From Enoplosus armatus (lineage: Eukaryota; Chordata; Actinopteri; Centrarchiformes; Enoplosidae), in the NCBI RefSeq assembly GCF_043641665.1, contig NC_092192.1, positions 20,566,978 through 20,630,977 on the forward strand: a stretch of DNA of 64,000 nucleotides. Direction: 5' to 3'. Positions 48,739-62,471 of the stretch are shown here, in pieces. Both the position numbers and the translations under genes were made by a program. The notes beneath the pieces were generated by a model. That model had not been told where the DNA came from and searched no databases. It saw only the letters and a list, made by a program, of their open reading frames with translations. How positions within the stretch are numbered: the stretch's first letter is position 1; each line of letters begins with the position of its first letter.

Positions 48739-51700
48739 CACTTATCAAGACCCAGCCATTCCCAGCGCACTGTTGGTGTGTTCAGGCCAATTATGCCTGT
48801 GTCAGTCTTTGGTCCCTGCGGCGGAGGTGACATTGCCAAAGAGGGAGAGAGAGCAGACCGCCTTAATGAGGCCTCATGGTGGCTTAATGGTGTATGTGCA
48901 TATGAGTGTGCGAGCGCATGTGTGCATGCATAACAGCGGGAGTGCTGGTCTGGAATGATCCACCCTTCTATCTTGATCTACCATGTGTGTGTCTGGCAGT
49001 CTTTTCCCATCTCAAGGTCTTTCCCCCTGCAGCCATTTCCATCTCGCTGCCTCTCCACATCTCCGTGTTTTTAAGTAACCGCTGCTGCCCCGTGATGTCA
49101 TTCCAGCTAACAGATTTTGGTTCTGGTGAATGACTTGAGGGCTGTGTCCCAGAAATGCAGCATAGCAGCTTTGCAGACACATGTACTAAAAAGGAGATGG
49201 GATTAACACAGCGGATAAGATGTTACCGTTCACTGTGAAGCGATTCACCCCAGCAGTGTTGGTGTTATGCGTCATGGAGAGTTTATCTGATGAAACAATG
49301 CCAGAAGGCCACCCATGCTAAAAAGGTTTTACTGTTGAGCATTAAAGCATTTGCTGGATTCATCGGACACTGCAGGGCGTCGCCATCATGTTCAAGCTGT
49401 TTTTTTCTCCCTGCATCAAATAAATGACCAAGGCTGTAATCTCTGTAATCCTCAACTGTCACTGTAGGACTCCTGTATACAGAAGTTTAGAGTCGGACTC
49501 TGTGGTTCAACACAGTCTGATGTCTTACAGCCCTGGTGGGGGTTTTTTAAATAAAAAAATTAAAAAAAAGGGAAGAGGTCGGGTGAAGGAGTGTGTTTCC
49601 TCATCCTCTCCTGCAGTACCAGAGCAGGGTCAGTGCTGTGGAAGTGTAAACACAGCCTTTATGAGACACAAAAAGCTGAGAGAGAGACGAGGACTCTGAT
49701 CAGGACTGATGAAAGCAAGGCTTTAATTGCTCCCACAAGAAAAGAGGTTATCTTTTTCTTTTTTTTTCCCTTCTCACCCTCTCTGATTCTCATAAATATG
49801 CAGGGCAGAAATAAAGCCCTGATGAGCCCCAGGGCAGATTAGAGAGGACTACAGATCAGGATCCGGGTTTGTTAGCAGCAGTCCACAGATCCCTTGCATG
49901 TGTTTCTGCTCTGCACACACATCGCCTGGCTTTCATTTGTCTCAACCCACCTTTCATTATATTTCCACGGGCTACTGACTGCATAGGTTGTGATGTCAGG
50001 AGTTGTGAGGTGGCTGTCGGCCCCTCAGTGCAACATCGCCCCCTGGTGTCGGGTGTGATCCCAAGACTGTGACTGTGAGCAGAGTGGGTGGAGAGGACGT
50101 GGTTCATTTGTGGTGGGTGATGTGCGCGTGTGTGTGTGTAGCGTCGTATCCCGGAAAGGAAATTTGAAAGCATGTGCGTTTGATATAAACAAAGTATAAC
50201 AAACGGCACAATGTCCCATTTTATCACCATTCTTCGGTTCATCATCTCTGGCTTTTGGCCACTGTTCTTAGAAGCCTGCCCAAACCCATCAGCATCCATC
50301 GGACTGTCACCATCTGTTACAGATTAAGCTGCTCCTGGAGGGGGCTGTGTGATTTTGGCGTTCCAGCATCCCCTCTTTATTCCACGTGTCAGGTTTTACT
50401 GTAAACACTGTTGTACAAAAACCAAAATCCCAGAGGGGATTGCTTTTTCAGGCCTTTCAAGCCAAGAGCAAACGGGCCGTTGCGCCGGTATGGTCTGCAC
50501 GTCTGGTTTAGCTCTTAGCGTGCTGAGACGGGGGCTCTGCTGGGCCATTTGGAGGCAAAGCTTGGAAGCTGTGTTTGGAAGCTTTTTCCCCTAACCCTGC
50601 GCTCAGTCTGTGTGCAGTGTGGTGTTGTGATGTATGAATCCCCTGGCCATGCCTGACACTAGCAAGCCTGTCTGAGCCCATGTCTTTGCCGAGTAGGAGG
50701 CCGTGGACAGAGGCCGCATTGTTCCCCTAAAGTAACCCAAGCTCAGGGCAGCCGCTGCCCAAAGGGGGATATCAAGTTGTTCTCTCCCCACCAGCACCAC
50801 AATCCTAGCTTAAGCTGCGAGGCTTGACGAGGGAGCATAGAGGCAGCTGACTGTTTGGACAACGGTGCAGTTCAAATAAACAGCTCAAATCCCAACCAGC
50901 CTCCCCTACACTAACCCTCGCCAAATACTGCAGTCCCACAGCCATAGCTCATCACCGTGAAGCTCGCCAACAGCTCTCAGCTAATTTGTGGTGTTATTTT
51001 GAAAAGCATGTTGATGCGGCTGCACCAAGGTTTCCTGAGAAAGAGGGTGAGAACTTAGGCCCGGTCACATCTCCCTGCTTCCCCTTTTGCGAGTGATGGG
51101 TGTGTTTACCTCCATATCATCCGACCACACGGCATTTCCATGCTGGAGGGATGAAAGTACGAGTGGGGAGGAGAGACTGCCATTAACAGCTTCGTCTCTG
51201 CCCCGGGTGTCCCGCTAATCCAACTGCAGTGAAACCTGAGCAAGGGGGTAATGAGACGGCACTTGACACGCTCGCACACACACACACACGCACATAGACA
51301 CATCGGCTGCTTCTGTAATGCCGGTGAAGATTCAGGAAGAGAAAAGGCTACATGCAAATTGATACTTCACCAGATTTTCAGACATTTGATCCGTGCATTC
51401 AAGCTATTACCCCTCTGGAATGAGGTTTTTCTGTATGGTTTTAACACCCGGCGCAGGCTGTATCAAATCCGATCCTTGCGAGCCTGTGTGTGCGGTGTGT
51501 ATGTGCGTAAAACCAGTTGGCCCCATTTGAAAGAGAGTGAAAGAGGCCCAGACTGATGACTCTCTGGGGACAGATTTCTCTTTCCAGCCCTCCATGCCTC
51601 TCTCCCCGGTGAAATCATGGTGGTGTCAGTGTGTCAGCTCGAGCTGTCACTCTTCTTACCGCTGCAAGCCAGTTACTCTCATACTCTGCCTCTTGGCTGA

Positions 51701-52027
51701 AAAGAGAGGCAGGGGGGGGGTGGAGAGAGGGCTTTTTCTACACTTGACACAGTGGATGAGCAGAGCATCGGCACCCCTTGATGCAATTGGAGAGTCTCAA
51801 AAGAAAGAAGGAGAGAGCCAAGGCTGTCTGTCACCTCAGAGGAGCCAGCTGTACAATTAACAGACACCCCCCCAATGGGCTGGTTTGGTACAGTCCGCTG
51901 GGCTTAGCTGACAGACTGACAGGGCTTCATGGAGGACAGGCCAACACACAGACCCAGGCATCGGACATAGAGCTGCAGTACATGCACCTCAGCCAGGGTG
52001 GCATTGGACCTGTTGACTGGTAGAGAC

Positions 52028-52031
<4 letters not shown>

Positions 52032-52068
<37 letters not shown>
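52032..52068. repeat. (TG)18 microsatellite
   Basis: Perfect TG run in the AUTS2 intron. Confidence 0.95.
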
Positions 52069-52069
<1 letters not shown>

Positions 52070-54813
52070 AAAGTAGAAAGTGTTTATGAGTGGGTGTGGG
52101 TCTTTTATGAGCATGTGACTGTAATTGAGATTTAAGCATGTCTGTGTTTGAAGTTGGTTGGCTCAACAGGCGATTGTCTATTGTTCCTCTGAGCTGCCGC
52201 AGTGACTGACAAGAAACACATGTTGCAGTGCCAGCCAGTGTGTTGTGAAATGCTTGAGCTGTGCTGACACGCAGCCGGAGTTTTCAGTATTCTGAGATTC
52301 TAGATGTTGTTTTCATACTTATTTATTTTTGCTCTGGGTCAGTGATTTGACACGCTAGTTGAACTTAGGTTCTTTGACACTGTAATGGAAAGGTGCCTGT
52401 ACATTGTGCTTATATTGTCACACATGGCCTGTGGTATGCACTGCAGGATGTTAAGCTGTGTTCTGGGCCAGGAGCACGACTCAACGTCAGATCATAGCAG
52501 CACATCTTAGGATTCCCATCACACACACCAACCTCAAAGCATTCAGCCAGTCACCTCATTTTGCTTGGATTTCAAACGCACCCCATCTTCTAGTAGGATT
52601 GGCTGTTCACATCACTGCAACGCAACACAGAAGAAATAAGACACGGTTTTATTTTCCAGCCTCAAGAATGAATGCAAGTCAAAGCAGCTGAGCTTTGCAG
52701 CGGCAAAGGAGCCGTTTTTATTTTCAAATGGGGGTCAATGACGGTTTATGCTTTTTACTTGTGGTCTGCAATGCCTTCCAGCTGTAGATGTTGGCACATA
52801 GAATGATGCAAGGATGAGGGATTTCAGTTCATAACAAACGGTCATAACACAGTTGTTTTGTTGTTGTTTTGGGCAGGTAGCAATTACTGGCGGCAAAAGT
52901 CGGACAAAAGATCCGCACAGCAAATTAAATTGAACAAAGCAAACAGAGATCTTTGTCATTTGACAATGGCCAGCTAAGATCCCTGTTAGATGGAGGCGTT
53001 GCTTTGTTAAATTAAATTGACTGGGAGCTATCAGAGCAGTGCGGATTGTTTTTGACCACTCGTAGCACTATAAAGCAATGCTTTTGTGATGCACTGGTGG
53101 ATTCATGCTGTTCCGCTGATCAACATATAGTGGCAGTAACGAGCCAGGAAATATAGCAATGCGCACACAAAGGCAGTAAAGAAGAAGACTGCAAGCTAGC
53201 AAGCATGGAGGTAAAGAAAGGCAATTTAAAGTCTGTTTAACAAATCGGCTATGCAAATGTTTTATGACGAAGGAAATGCATTCACTACATTTGTTAGACT
53301 TTAAGGACATACACAATGTGTTTTGGTCAAAAATGTTGACACTTCAGAATGATTTAGGAGAACGTGAGAATAATCACAGAGGGTGCACATACCCTGTCAT
53401 ACTATGCAAACAACCATGCTCCTGATGACACCGGTGCCATTTTGGCTCTAATCTTGGACATATTGTCTAAATCCACCGCGGGGCCGGGTGGTATTGGTAG
53501 AGTGTGCACGCTGCTATGAGGCTGAACTGGCAAAGGGGGTGAAGTTTCACGGCTGGCTGAGGAAGTGAGATGCTAGCTGACATGTATGGCACTGTGGGCC
53601 TCTCAGCAGCCTCTATACCCTGTGTGTCTCTAGGGGACAACATGGCCACCTCCCACCTCTCACTCCTCACTAGTAGAGATATCAGGCCCCCGTGAGAAGT
53701 CCATCAGCTAACTTGCGTACATGTGACATGTTTGAGGTCGAATGGTCCGGCTCACTCCACAGCTGCCTTGTCTCTCGGTGTAGTCTTACACCGCTGTGAC
53801 AGTGTGCGCGGACCAATTGCTGTGGACTGGATGGATCCTCATTACACGCTGCTGTTATTTCAAAGCCTCAGTGAGCTCGGGCATGACAGCCAAACCTGCA
53901 GAGGATCTGTCAGCTGCGGGCAACGAGTGTCCCCCCCGAGGGCTGCCCTGCACACGCCCCTAGCAGGAGAAGTCTGGCCCCTTGGCCAGCTTTCCACCCA
54001 CCCCCTCTGGTGGTCACCTGTGCCAGCACGCCCGTCATCGAGTCTCTGACCCTGCTCTTCTCCCGTTACGTTCCCTCCAGCCTGACCTCACACCCTCAGG
54101 GATATATAAAGATGTGTTCTCTTAGGGGGGAGCTGGAAATGGGACACCCCGCTGCCACCGCTACATCCTCATGTGCACGTAAAGATGGTGATGGTGTTTT
54201 CAGGGGGGCGGTGTTGGGGGAAGGTGTCCAAACATTTAGGCCTCAGGGAGCAGTCTTCAGGCAGCAGATTTTCCACATGCTGGTGGGGCGAGAAGTGAGC
54301 AGTGAGAGTGAGACGCAGAACCAGTTAAGAGTCATTACGGGAGCAGCTGTAATCAGAGCTACTGTGGGTGGAGGAGTGTTGTCGCTGTTAGTAAATTGCT
54401 TCATTATGACTCGAGAGAGACGAGACAGTGCACATTGGTCCTGCCAGACAGAGTATGAATGGCGCACGGATGGATACTAGCGAAGGTAGGAGACAGGCCA
54501 GAGCAAGTTTCTTACCCTTTCTGCTCTTTTCTGTCACTCTTGTATTTCCCTCCTCCTCCTCCTCCTCCGCTTCTCTCTTGCACTCTGTCGTACTGTAAAC
54601 ATGTGTAAGTGCTTGTTCTCTGGTCTGGCAGCCACTCTTCCGTGGCCTTGCATCTGACAGAAGAGCTCAGAACATTCAGTGGCTTACTAAGCCCAATTAT
54701 CCCAGATTGCTACCATTTCACAGAGGATCACAGTCACAGTCTATCTTGGAAGAGGAGTCTGGGTTTTATGTCTTGGTTAACCGCACACGCCATGCACCAT
54801 GACATCACCGCAT

Positions 54814-54839
54814 ACACACACACACACACACACACACAC
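54814..54839. repeat. (CA)13 microsatellite
   Basis: Perfect CA run in the AUTS2 intron. Confidence 0.95.
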
Positions 54840-57384
54840 TATTTATATTTACATACGCGCTTGCTTTGACTTCACAACTTGTAATAGAAAATTCATGAAC
54901 CAAATGAGACAGGCATGAAATATAGATGTTTAAAAGAGGCGGCTTAACATCCCTCCCCCGCCTCCCGCCTGCTCTTGGCCTTTTGCTCAATCACTTGTTA
55001 AAGTAGCGGTTTGTGTTACTGTGAGGGGATATCAGCACGTATTCTCACCGAAAGACTAAACATGTCACGCTCTCGCAGCCAGAATAGTTGGCCCGCCCCA
55101 CCCCACCTTTATTTCTGTTTGGCTTCCCACTCCCCCTTCCCCAGCCACCCCTGGGAGTCTAGCACTAATAAAACAGCTCCAGTCCAAGACCCTCCACACG
55201 GCGGGACGTCCAGGCTGTGTAACCCAACACCCCTCTCGGCTCTAGCTTTAGAGAGCTGCTGACATGACGGAGAGTCTGGGAGGGCCAGCAGGGGAGCGTC
55301 CATCATTGTCAGGCCCCAGCGTCCTGAGCTCCCATCTGGGGCATGTCCAACACGCATGCCTGTGAGCTGTGAACTCATTGCTGTGAGGTGCTCCGACACT
55401 CTGGAGACACGAGAGGGTATCACAGAGTGTGGTGTTACTGCTCTTAGAGCAGCTAATGCTGTTAAAGTCTTCAGAGCCGAAGAAGGGAGGGATAAGGAGC
55501 TAATAGACTGGAGATTCTCTGAGGGCTTTGGCTATGAGATCAGGGAGAAAGCTTCCCCGGCTAAGGTTACCGACACAGGGTTTCAGCTTCTCTGAGAACT
55601 GATCACAGTGCCAACGTGCACGTCTTAACCCTTCTACTCAACAGCATTACATTTATAAACATTCGGTTGACCTGTAGCTTTTAGCATGGCAGGCAAAATA
55701 GGAATTAACCACAAGCAGCAAAACTCCACACTGACAGTCACGTAAAGCCTCTGTAGATGTGCATTGTGGGGTGGTGTCTCTGCAGATGAGGAAATTAATC
55801 CCTCGGTTAATGTGCAGACTTTCGCTACGTGGACTGTCTCCACTTTGGGCACCAGAGAGGGGTATTAGAACATCTGGGATCTCAAAACACCTTCCAATCC
55901 CCACAGACGTGGGACTTGAGCTCAGAAGTCATCCACTAATGTGAACTCCAGGGTATTCCACTGAGCTCCCAGAGAAGGAGGACAAACGCTGGAGAAAGAC
56001 AGACTCTCCTGAGTGTGTGAACATTGTTTGTGTCACACAGGTAGAATTCATTGAAGAGATATTGTGTTGGACTCCATTACGACGTGTGGCTGTAACTAAT
56101 CAACTGTGAGGACACAAACACACGGAGAGAAAAAGGAAAGACAGCTTGATGTCTGAGGTTGGCTTGATGGCTTTTGTGAGCATGTGCACGTGGGGACACT
56201 AGTGAGAGCGAGCGCTGACAGAAACTAGCTGCCTGCTGTTTATTGTTCTCCTCTGTGTGGGAGGCAGATCTGTTAAAGATGTCTGCCATTAATGTGACTG
56301 CAGGCTTCATTAAGAACAAATAAACAGAGCCTGGTCCCTCACCAAGGAGCCCTTTAGGGAACATATGCTGTCTAAACCACTCCTGAGGTCAGGCCACTGT
56401 CAACACTCGCTGCTCAACTACAACTCACATTTTGTTGTCAAACATAATATGGAGATAGAAGAGGAGCGAGTTTGTGGCGCTTTCCTTTTTTTTTCTTCCA
56501 GAGACTAAATGGTTTCCAGACTGAGGCTTGAGGCAAAATTGTCTTTTAAAACATGACTGTGGAGTGTGAATATTTCTGAGGGAGATGTTATTTAGCCAGC
56601 TTCTGAAGGCCCAGCCCAGCACAGAGGGACATCCTGATTGTAATTAATGTTTACTGAGACATACCAATGCACGATGGAATATTCAATGAAGGCCACAAAT
56701 CCTTGTTCAGCACAGCGTGCACTTTAATTGATTCAACTTGAGCAAACAGTCTGCCTCCCTCCGTTTATTTTTCCGTTTTCTGAAAGCGAAGGGCAGCAAA
56801 AGCGGAGCCACAACAACGGCGCCATTGTTTACCTGCTGTCCAGCCGCGCCAGCCCGCGCCGCTTTAAAAGGAATGTCTCTATACCAAATGAATGTGTCTG
56901 TTGTGATTCACCGGCATTGTGGTACAGTTTTCGGCAAAATGCATTGTCTCGGCTGGAGTGTGGTAAAACTGAGCGGCGTGATCTGTGAGAGGTTTGGCCA
57001 CGATTCTGCTTACGAGATGCAGAAAAAGGGTTGCATGGGCGACAGTGAGTGAGTGGAACTTCGAAGGTCTCTGTCAGCTGTGACGGACAGCTCTGGGTTT
57101 TGGATTTGTCAGCGCTTCTCCTTAGAAAGGCTTTTTTTTTTCTCTTTTTTAATAAATTCCAGGCCGTAGATGCTAAGTGCCTCAAGGCTACATTTTCCAT
57201 CCCCATTCACACCAAGCTGAGTGCTGCCAAGGAACAGCTTTTGGACTGCCAGTCAAAATAGCTAATTACTTTGTAAAATCCACCATCCATACATTAAGGG
57301 CTATGGATATATGTCATTAGAGAATTTACCACAGTATGTTCCTGTGTTGTTTATTTTTATCTATGCTATAGCAGCATGGCTCCG

Positions 57385-57790
57385 TGGCTGGAAATGTTGG
57401 TCACCACCAGACTGAAATATCTCAAAAACTATTGAATAGATTGTCATGACATTTGGTGCAGACTTCATGGTCCTTAGATTGTCATTTGGTTTCCAGATGT
57501 TCATGTTGCCCACACGATGAACTGTAATAACTTTGGTGATCCCTTAACATTTCTTGTTGTTTTGCAAAAAATAATGACATTCCCATCAGCATCAGCTGTA
57601 ATTTGTGTTTAGTGTTAATTAATACATGTTAGCATACTAACATGCTAAAATAAGATGGTGAACGTGACAGAACAATACAGCTGCTAAACATAAGCATCTT
57701 AGTATGCTGACGTTAGTGTTTAGAACAAGGCACCACTGTGTGGAAATGCAGCCTAACAAGCCACTGTCATGGCTGCAGGCTCTTAGGATT
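57385..57790 (+). repeat. Dispersed repeat related to the 37.9-38.3 kb tandem array
   Basis: Shares accagactgaaatatctc, ttcatgttgccc and aataactttggtgatccctt with the array at 38 kb. It continues into a tail with repeated 'catgttagcatactaacatg' type words and ends near atggctgcaggctcttagg. I recognise this as a common percomorph repeat. It has no coding capacity, and transposon class is unknown. Confidence 0.7.
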
Positions 57791-58417
57791 GTTGCTAAAC
57801 GGTTACAAGAGCAAACCACAGCTCTGGAAAATTCACCGACAGTGTCTTGGATGTCCGTGTGACCGTCTCCCTCCCCACCAGATGACCGTAGTAACAGCTA
57901 CTTTTACAGCATGACACTGGTACTGGACAGACCTGAAGTCAGCACCCATAGGTTACCTGCCATTGCATCATCTGGTGCCCCTCAGTCCATGATGCCGAGC
58001 AGGCTGCCCTCCCTCCCTCCCTGTTAGCACCTGTTTCCTAGATGCTCTCAACAGTTGCACAGCTGTCACAGCCTCGCAGCCCTCAGCGCAGTGACTCCCG
58101 CCTTCTCTTTATGGTTGTCTGGTTGTTGTGAATAGAGATGTCGGCAAATGAAAATGGCTACTGTTCTGGACGCTATCTGTTGCTATCTTTGGTGCGGTTG
58201 TGTCTTCAGTTTAATAAGACTAAGGTCACAGGCACTGACGTGTTGGCCTTAAATTGGCAACCATTACCAGGCAAACAATCACCAATATTGACAAAAAACT
58301 GTCACGTATTCATGTATTGTTGTTGGCCTTTGGAAATCACTTTATCTTCATGTAATATTCATTAGTTATATTGAACTTCACAATGTAGTTTATGACGGTG
58401 GTGAAACAGTGTTTCTG

Positions 58418-58785
58418 TAACACAGTACATTTAATCAAGTACTTTACTTAAGCACAGTTTTGAGGTACTTGTACCTGTATGGCATTTTTATATGTGTCTT
58501 CGCTACATTGACTAACTAAAATCATCATTAATGAGTGTACAAAGTAAGCTCATATTGCATTGTTATACATTTAACTACATGACTATGTATGTAACGCTAA
58601 ACGCAGACATTAACATGCTGTTTATTAATGCATCAATAATATAACACTAAAAAGAGTCAATCTGCATATTAAGTACTTTGGATACTTGACTGCTTTCATA
58701 AAATTCTGATTGCAGGAGTTGTTAAAGGAATATAATCTTTTAATTGTTGTATTGTAAAGGATCTGAAAACCTCTTCCACCACTGT
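58418..58785 (+). repeat. Degenerate dispersed fish repeat ('tcaagtactttacttaag' family)
   Basis: The left end has taatcaagtactttacttaa and ttttgaggtacttgta. The right end has aaaggatctgaaaacctctt followed by ccaccactg, which I know as a frequent end of this family in spiny-rayed fish. The interior is decayed. It is non-coding, and the class is not determined. Confidence 0.7.
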
Positions 58786-60024
58786 ACTGTTCCTCATTAG
58801 CAAGGTTATTAAAATGAAAAACTAAGGAAAAGGCTGCTACTTCCATATCCTGCTGCTTAGCGTATGGGACTTTGGTTAGTTAGCCAAACAGCGGCCTCGT
58901 CTCTGAAGCCCTAGCATCAGTGCGCCAGGCTCACGGCGGCCGCGGCTCAGCTGTCAGTCTCGTGGCTCCTGCTATGTGTTAGGTTGTTGTTTTTGTGGGA
59001 TTGGCGCTATGCGACCCCTGCCTGGATGAAATCCCATAAATGAGTGTGGGGGTTTAGAATGCATCGAGGCGCTATTTTGAGGAGGACGGGACGGACGGGA
59101 TGACGGCAAGAGGTGGAGGCTTGGGATGTTGCGGAGGTCTCAACAGCCATCAATTTGTCAGGATGACTTCAGGCCCGGGTGTAGGCTGTCACATCCCACC
59201 CGCACTCACATGATCGAGAGAGAGATTAGCTAAGTAGTTCTGGCCCGAGTTTGGTGCTAATGTATTTTTCAAAGGGACAGGTGCCGACCTCCAAGTCAAG
59301 CTTTTAAAAGATGATGTTGTTGGCGCTTGTGTATAAATCATTTATATGGGCCAGGCTGTATCCAGGGATGACATTGAAATATAATATGCTAAATGAATCC
59401 CCTTATGTACTGCAGTAATGACCCAGCAACATATTAAACCTCCTAATGTTCTGCATCTCACTTTGCTAGGCCTCCTGTCACTCCCTCTGTGGATCACAGC
59501 GCAGTGCAAAGATTGCTTCAAAGATTTGCCATTTGCCTTGCGCATGGCTGCACCAATCCAAATGCCTTCCTGATGACGGACCATTAACCAGCCAACACAC
59601 CGGCCTATTAACCCTGCAGGCTCGATGTGATAGAAGCAGCCCATTAAAAATGCTAACAGTAAATGCAGCTGCGCGGTGCTAATGAGCTGTGGTCCACTGC
59701 AGGACAGTAACAACAAAGGCATACATCGCATGTCTTACGGCAGTTTTTAATAACGTTTCTAAGGGGTGGAGGCTTCCCATCCACATTCATCACACTGTTA
59801 CGTTTCCATGTCATCACGTTGTTATTGTTTCAGTTCAGCCAGGTCAGAGTTGTCGTCTGTCTAATGATTACATGTTGCAGCGTCGGGAGATACAGATCCG
59901 GAGTAGTGGTGTGTGCGGCTAATGCACTGTGAACAGTAGGAGATGGCTCACCCTGGGATAATGAGTTATCCCCCTAAGCCCCTCGCTGGGTCCCCTAACA
60001 TCCAGCCTTTAATGAATGGCTGTC

Positions 60025-60027
<3 letters not shown>

Positions 60028-60056
<29 letters not shown>
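60028..60056. repeat. (CA)14 microsatellite
   Basis: Perfect CA run in the AUTS2 intron. Confidence 0.95.
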
Positions 60057-60058
<2 letters not shown>

Positions 60059-62155
60059 AGCTGACCCTCACAAAGCCCTCCTGCACCCCTTTCACCTCCT
60101 TAAGTCCGACCTCTAGCTTTTGCCTCGCTAACAAACCCACACACCCACAGGCCTCATTCTCCACTCTAATGCTCCACCAAGCAACACGTACTAGTTAGAA
60201 ACCGCAATACTACTGAAACGTTGAGAAATAGCAGCGCTCCGTGTTTTGAGTAACCCAAGCGGGAATTGCGCTTATTTGTTTCCAGGGATGAAGAAGACTG
60301 ACAAATGAAACCTCGCGGGAGGGAAGCTGGTGTATACTCCTCTTCTCTTCTTCCACGCTCTGCCTGGCCCTGGAGTCTTCATTATGACCAGAATAGACAC
60401 CTTCTTTTTAGCGTGTTAGCACATTCTCAAAACAAGCCGTGGACCTCGGGGACTGAGAGGTGCAGCGGGAGACTTGAGAATTGGGGATTTCTCCTCTCCC
60501 CGTCTGCTGCTGTGAAGTTGTTTGCCAGCAGCAGTCTCTCTTGACCGGTAATAGCATTTGTAAGTGGAGAAGATTGACACGGATGGGGGAGATGGATTTA
60601 AGGGCCGCTGGATTTTCTTGTTCATCGATGCACATGAGTGTTGAACAGAGATGTGTTTCGTGTGCACACTGCCAAAGAAGAGATTTACTTTCTATCTAAA
60701 GGTTGGTTAGCTTTGAAAACATCTCCGCATTATGAGGGGACTCGTCTTCTTTGTGCTTGCCCAAAGACAACTAGCGGAGAGCAGAGACTATTACAAAAAC
60801 ACTTCAACCTGGCAGAGTGTGCCTTTTGTCTCCTGACAGGCTGGCAGATGTCCCAGTAAGCTCTCCCACACAGAGCAGGGGTCAATAGCTGTTATTGTAG
60901 ATATTGATTGTGGTTTTGAATTTGGAATTATCTCCTCTGACCCTTAACTACAATATCACATGCACCTGGGGTTGCTAATACCTCACTTAGCATTTTGCTA
61001 ATGGATGGAGGTTGTCGTAGAGCCCTCTTAGCCTGGCCTGCTCCCAGTGGAGGTCTGGAGGGAGTAGTGTGTCAGGGAGATGGAGGCCCGCTGTGACAGG
61101 CTGCAGCTCTGCAGTGCAGGCTGCTGTCTCAGCCCAGGGGAACTGAGTCCCATCTACACCTCTTTGGCAGGTAAAGGATTTAGCTGGCTTCCCTAAGGGG
61201 GAGGAGGAGCCCTTGCTCCTGCCCCTAACCACCTCCTGAGGCCCGGGGAGAGTTAATTACAGTTTATGTATGCACTGTCATCCCCCATGAGCCTCTCCGC
61301 CTCTGGAGCAGCCAAGCTGACTGCTGATGTCTGAGCACTTTGTTCTGTAGGAGGAGGTCCCTGCAGAGAAATACCCAGGACGGAGCTTATTAGCTATTGT
61401 TCTGTGTGACTTCAACATTGTACAGCGCTTATTATTCCTTCTTTGGATTAATTCACGCTTTGGACATAATGGAGTCCAACCAGGGCTTCTAATGGCAGGT
61501 AATTGCTGTTTTTTTGGCAATTACTGAAAGTCCATAAAATGAATGCTCAGCTTGTCAGACAGCAAGCTAAATGTGTGCCCGTCCTTCATGCCACACGCAA
61601 GAGTGAATTAATGAATGGAGTGTTGTTCTCCTGCAGAGTCCTTAAATACACACTAACAGTCATAACTCTCAAGCCAGTTTTCCTGTGGTAAAGAACAAAG
61701 ATGAATATTATAACTGGATAACTGTGCCTTGACTTTGGGAGAAGTGAAAGAGAAGAAAGGCAACCTGACACTCGTGAAGTATCTGCAACTATGCAAATGT
61801 ACACATTCAGAATACATTTAATTTGTCCTGCACGTGGAAGTTCTGTCATCCAGGCAAAAAAAAAAAAAAAAATGAACCTTGAAATTGAGGTGATGTTGTT
61901 TTGTTTACGATACAAACTGATTTAGCCTGAGGAAGAAAAACACATTTCAGCTGTGTAGTTTATCCCCAGGGAAGGTGTTAAAGGCTGCATGAAAGGGCTC
62001 AGGAATCGCTGCTTGTGCTGGCACAGCTGCAAACCCCAGCAGGGCGTGTCGGCGTGAGAAGGAAGAGTAGGAAATGTGTTTGTCAGTTTGTGGGGCAGCT
62101 CAAAGCGCAGGGGAGACGGCAGTTAGGAAGACATGAGACTACAAAAGGCCTGTAG

Positions 62156-62157
<2 letters not shown>

Positions 62158-62186
<29 letters not shown>
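62158..62186. repeat. (CA)14 microsatellite 285 bases before the large exon
   Basis: Intronic CA runs close to an exon can bind hnRNP L and affect inclusion; effect here is inferred. Confidence 0.95.
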
Positions 62187-62189
<3 letters not shown>

Positions 62190-62471
62190 TGCATAGTCTC
62201 TGTCGGAGCTGGAGATGTTCGGCTGCAGTGTTCATTTACCTGAGGAAAGGATGTCACCGTGCATATACACACTTACAGAGCCGAGCATCTGTGCTGGATG
62301 TAACTAGGTCTGAAAGCATAAAAACAGCACGTTGTTGACGTTCACCAACATGTCGGTGTATTTCTGCTGTTTTTCTGTTTTTTTCTGTTCTGTTCACCAG
62401 CTTGGACACTAAGAATCATTATTTGAGATGCAGTTTTCTCACAATGTTTTCCTCTTTCTCGTTTTCCACAG

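Larger units (their letters stand above)
42950..62471 (+). other. AUTS2 intron between the 49-nt and 559-nt exons, 19.5 kb
   Basis: Bounded by GT at 42950 and AG at 62471. It contains CA/TG microsatellites (48686, 52032, 54814, 60028, 62158), a (GGA)n tract near 43356, a (CTC)n tract near 54550, two old repeats (57385-57790 and 58418-58785) and several AT-rich blocks that look like conserved elements. Examples are 45140-45260 and 59280-59720, with motifs such as TCATTAA and CTAATTA. A small CpG patch with GCGGCCGC lies at 58915-58960. No further exon with a coding frame and both splice sites was found. Confidence 0.75.
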
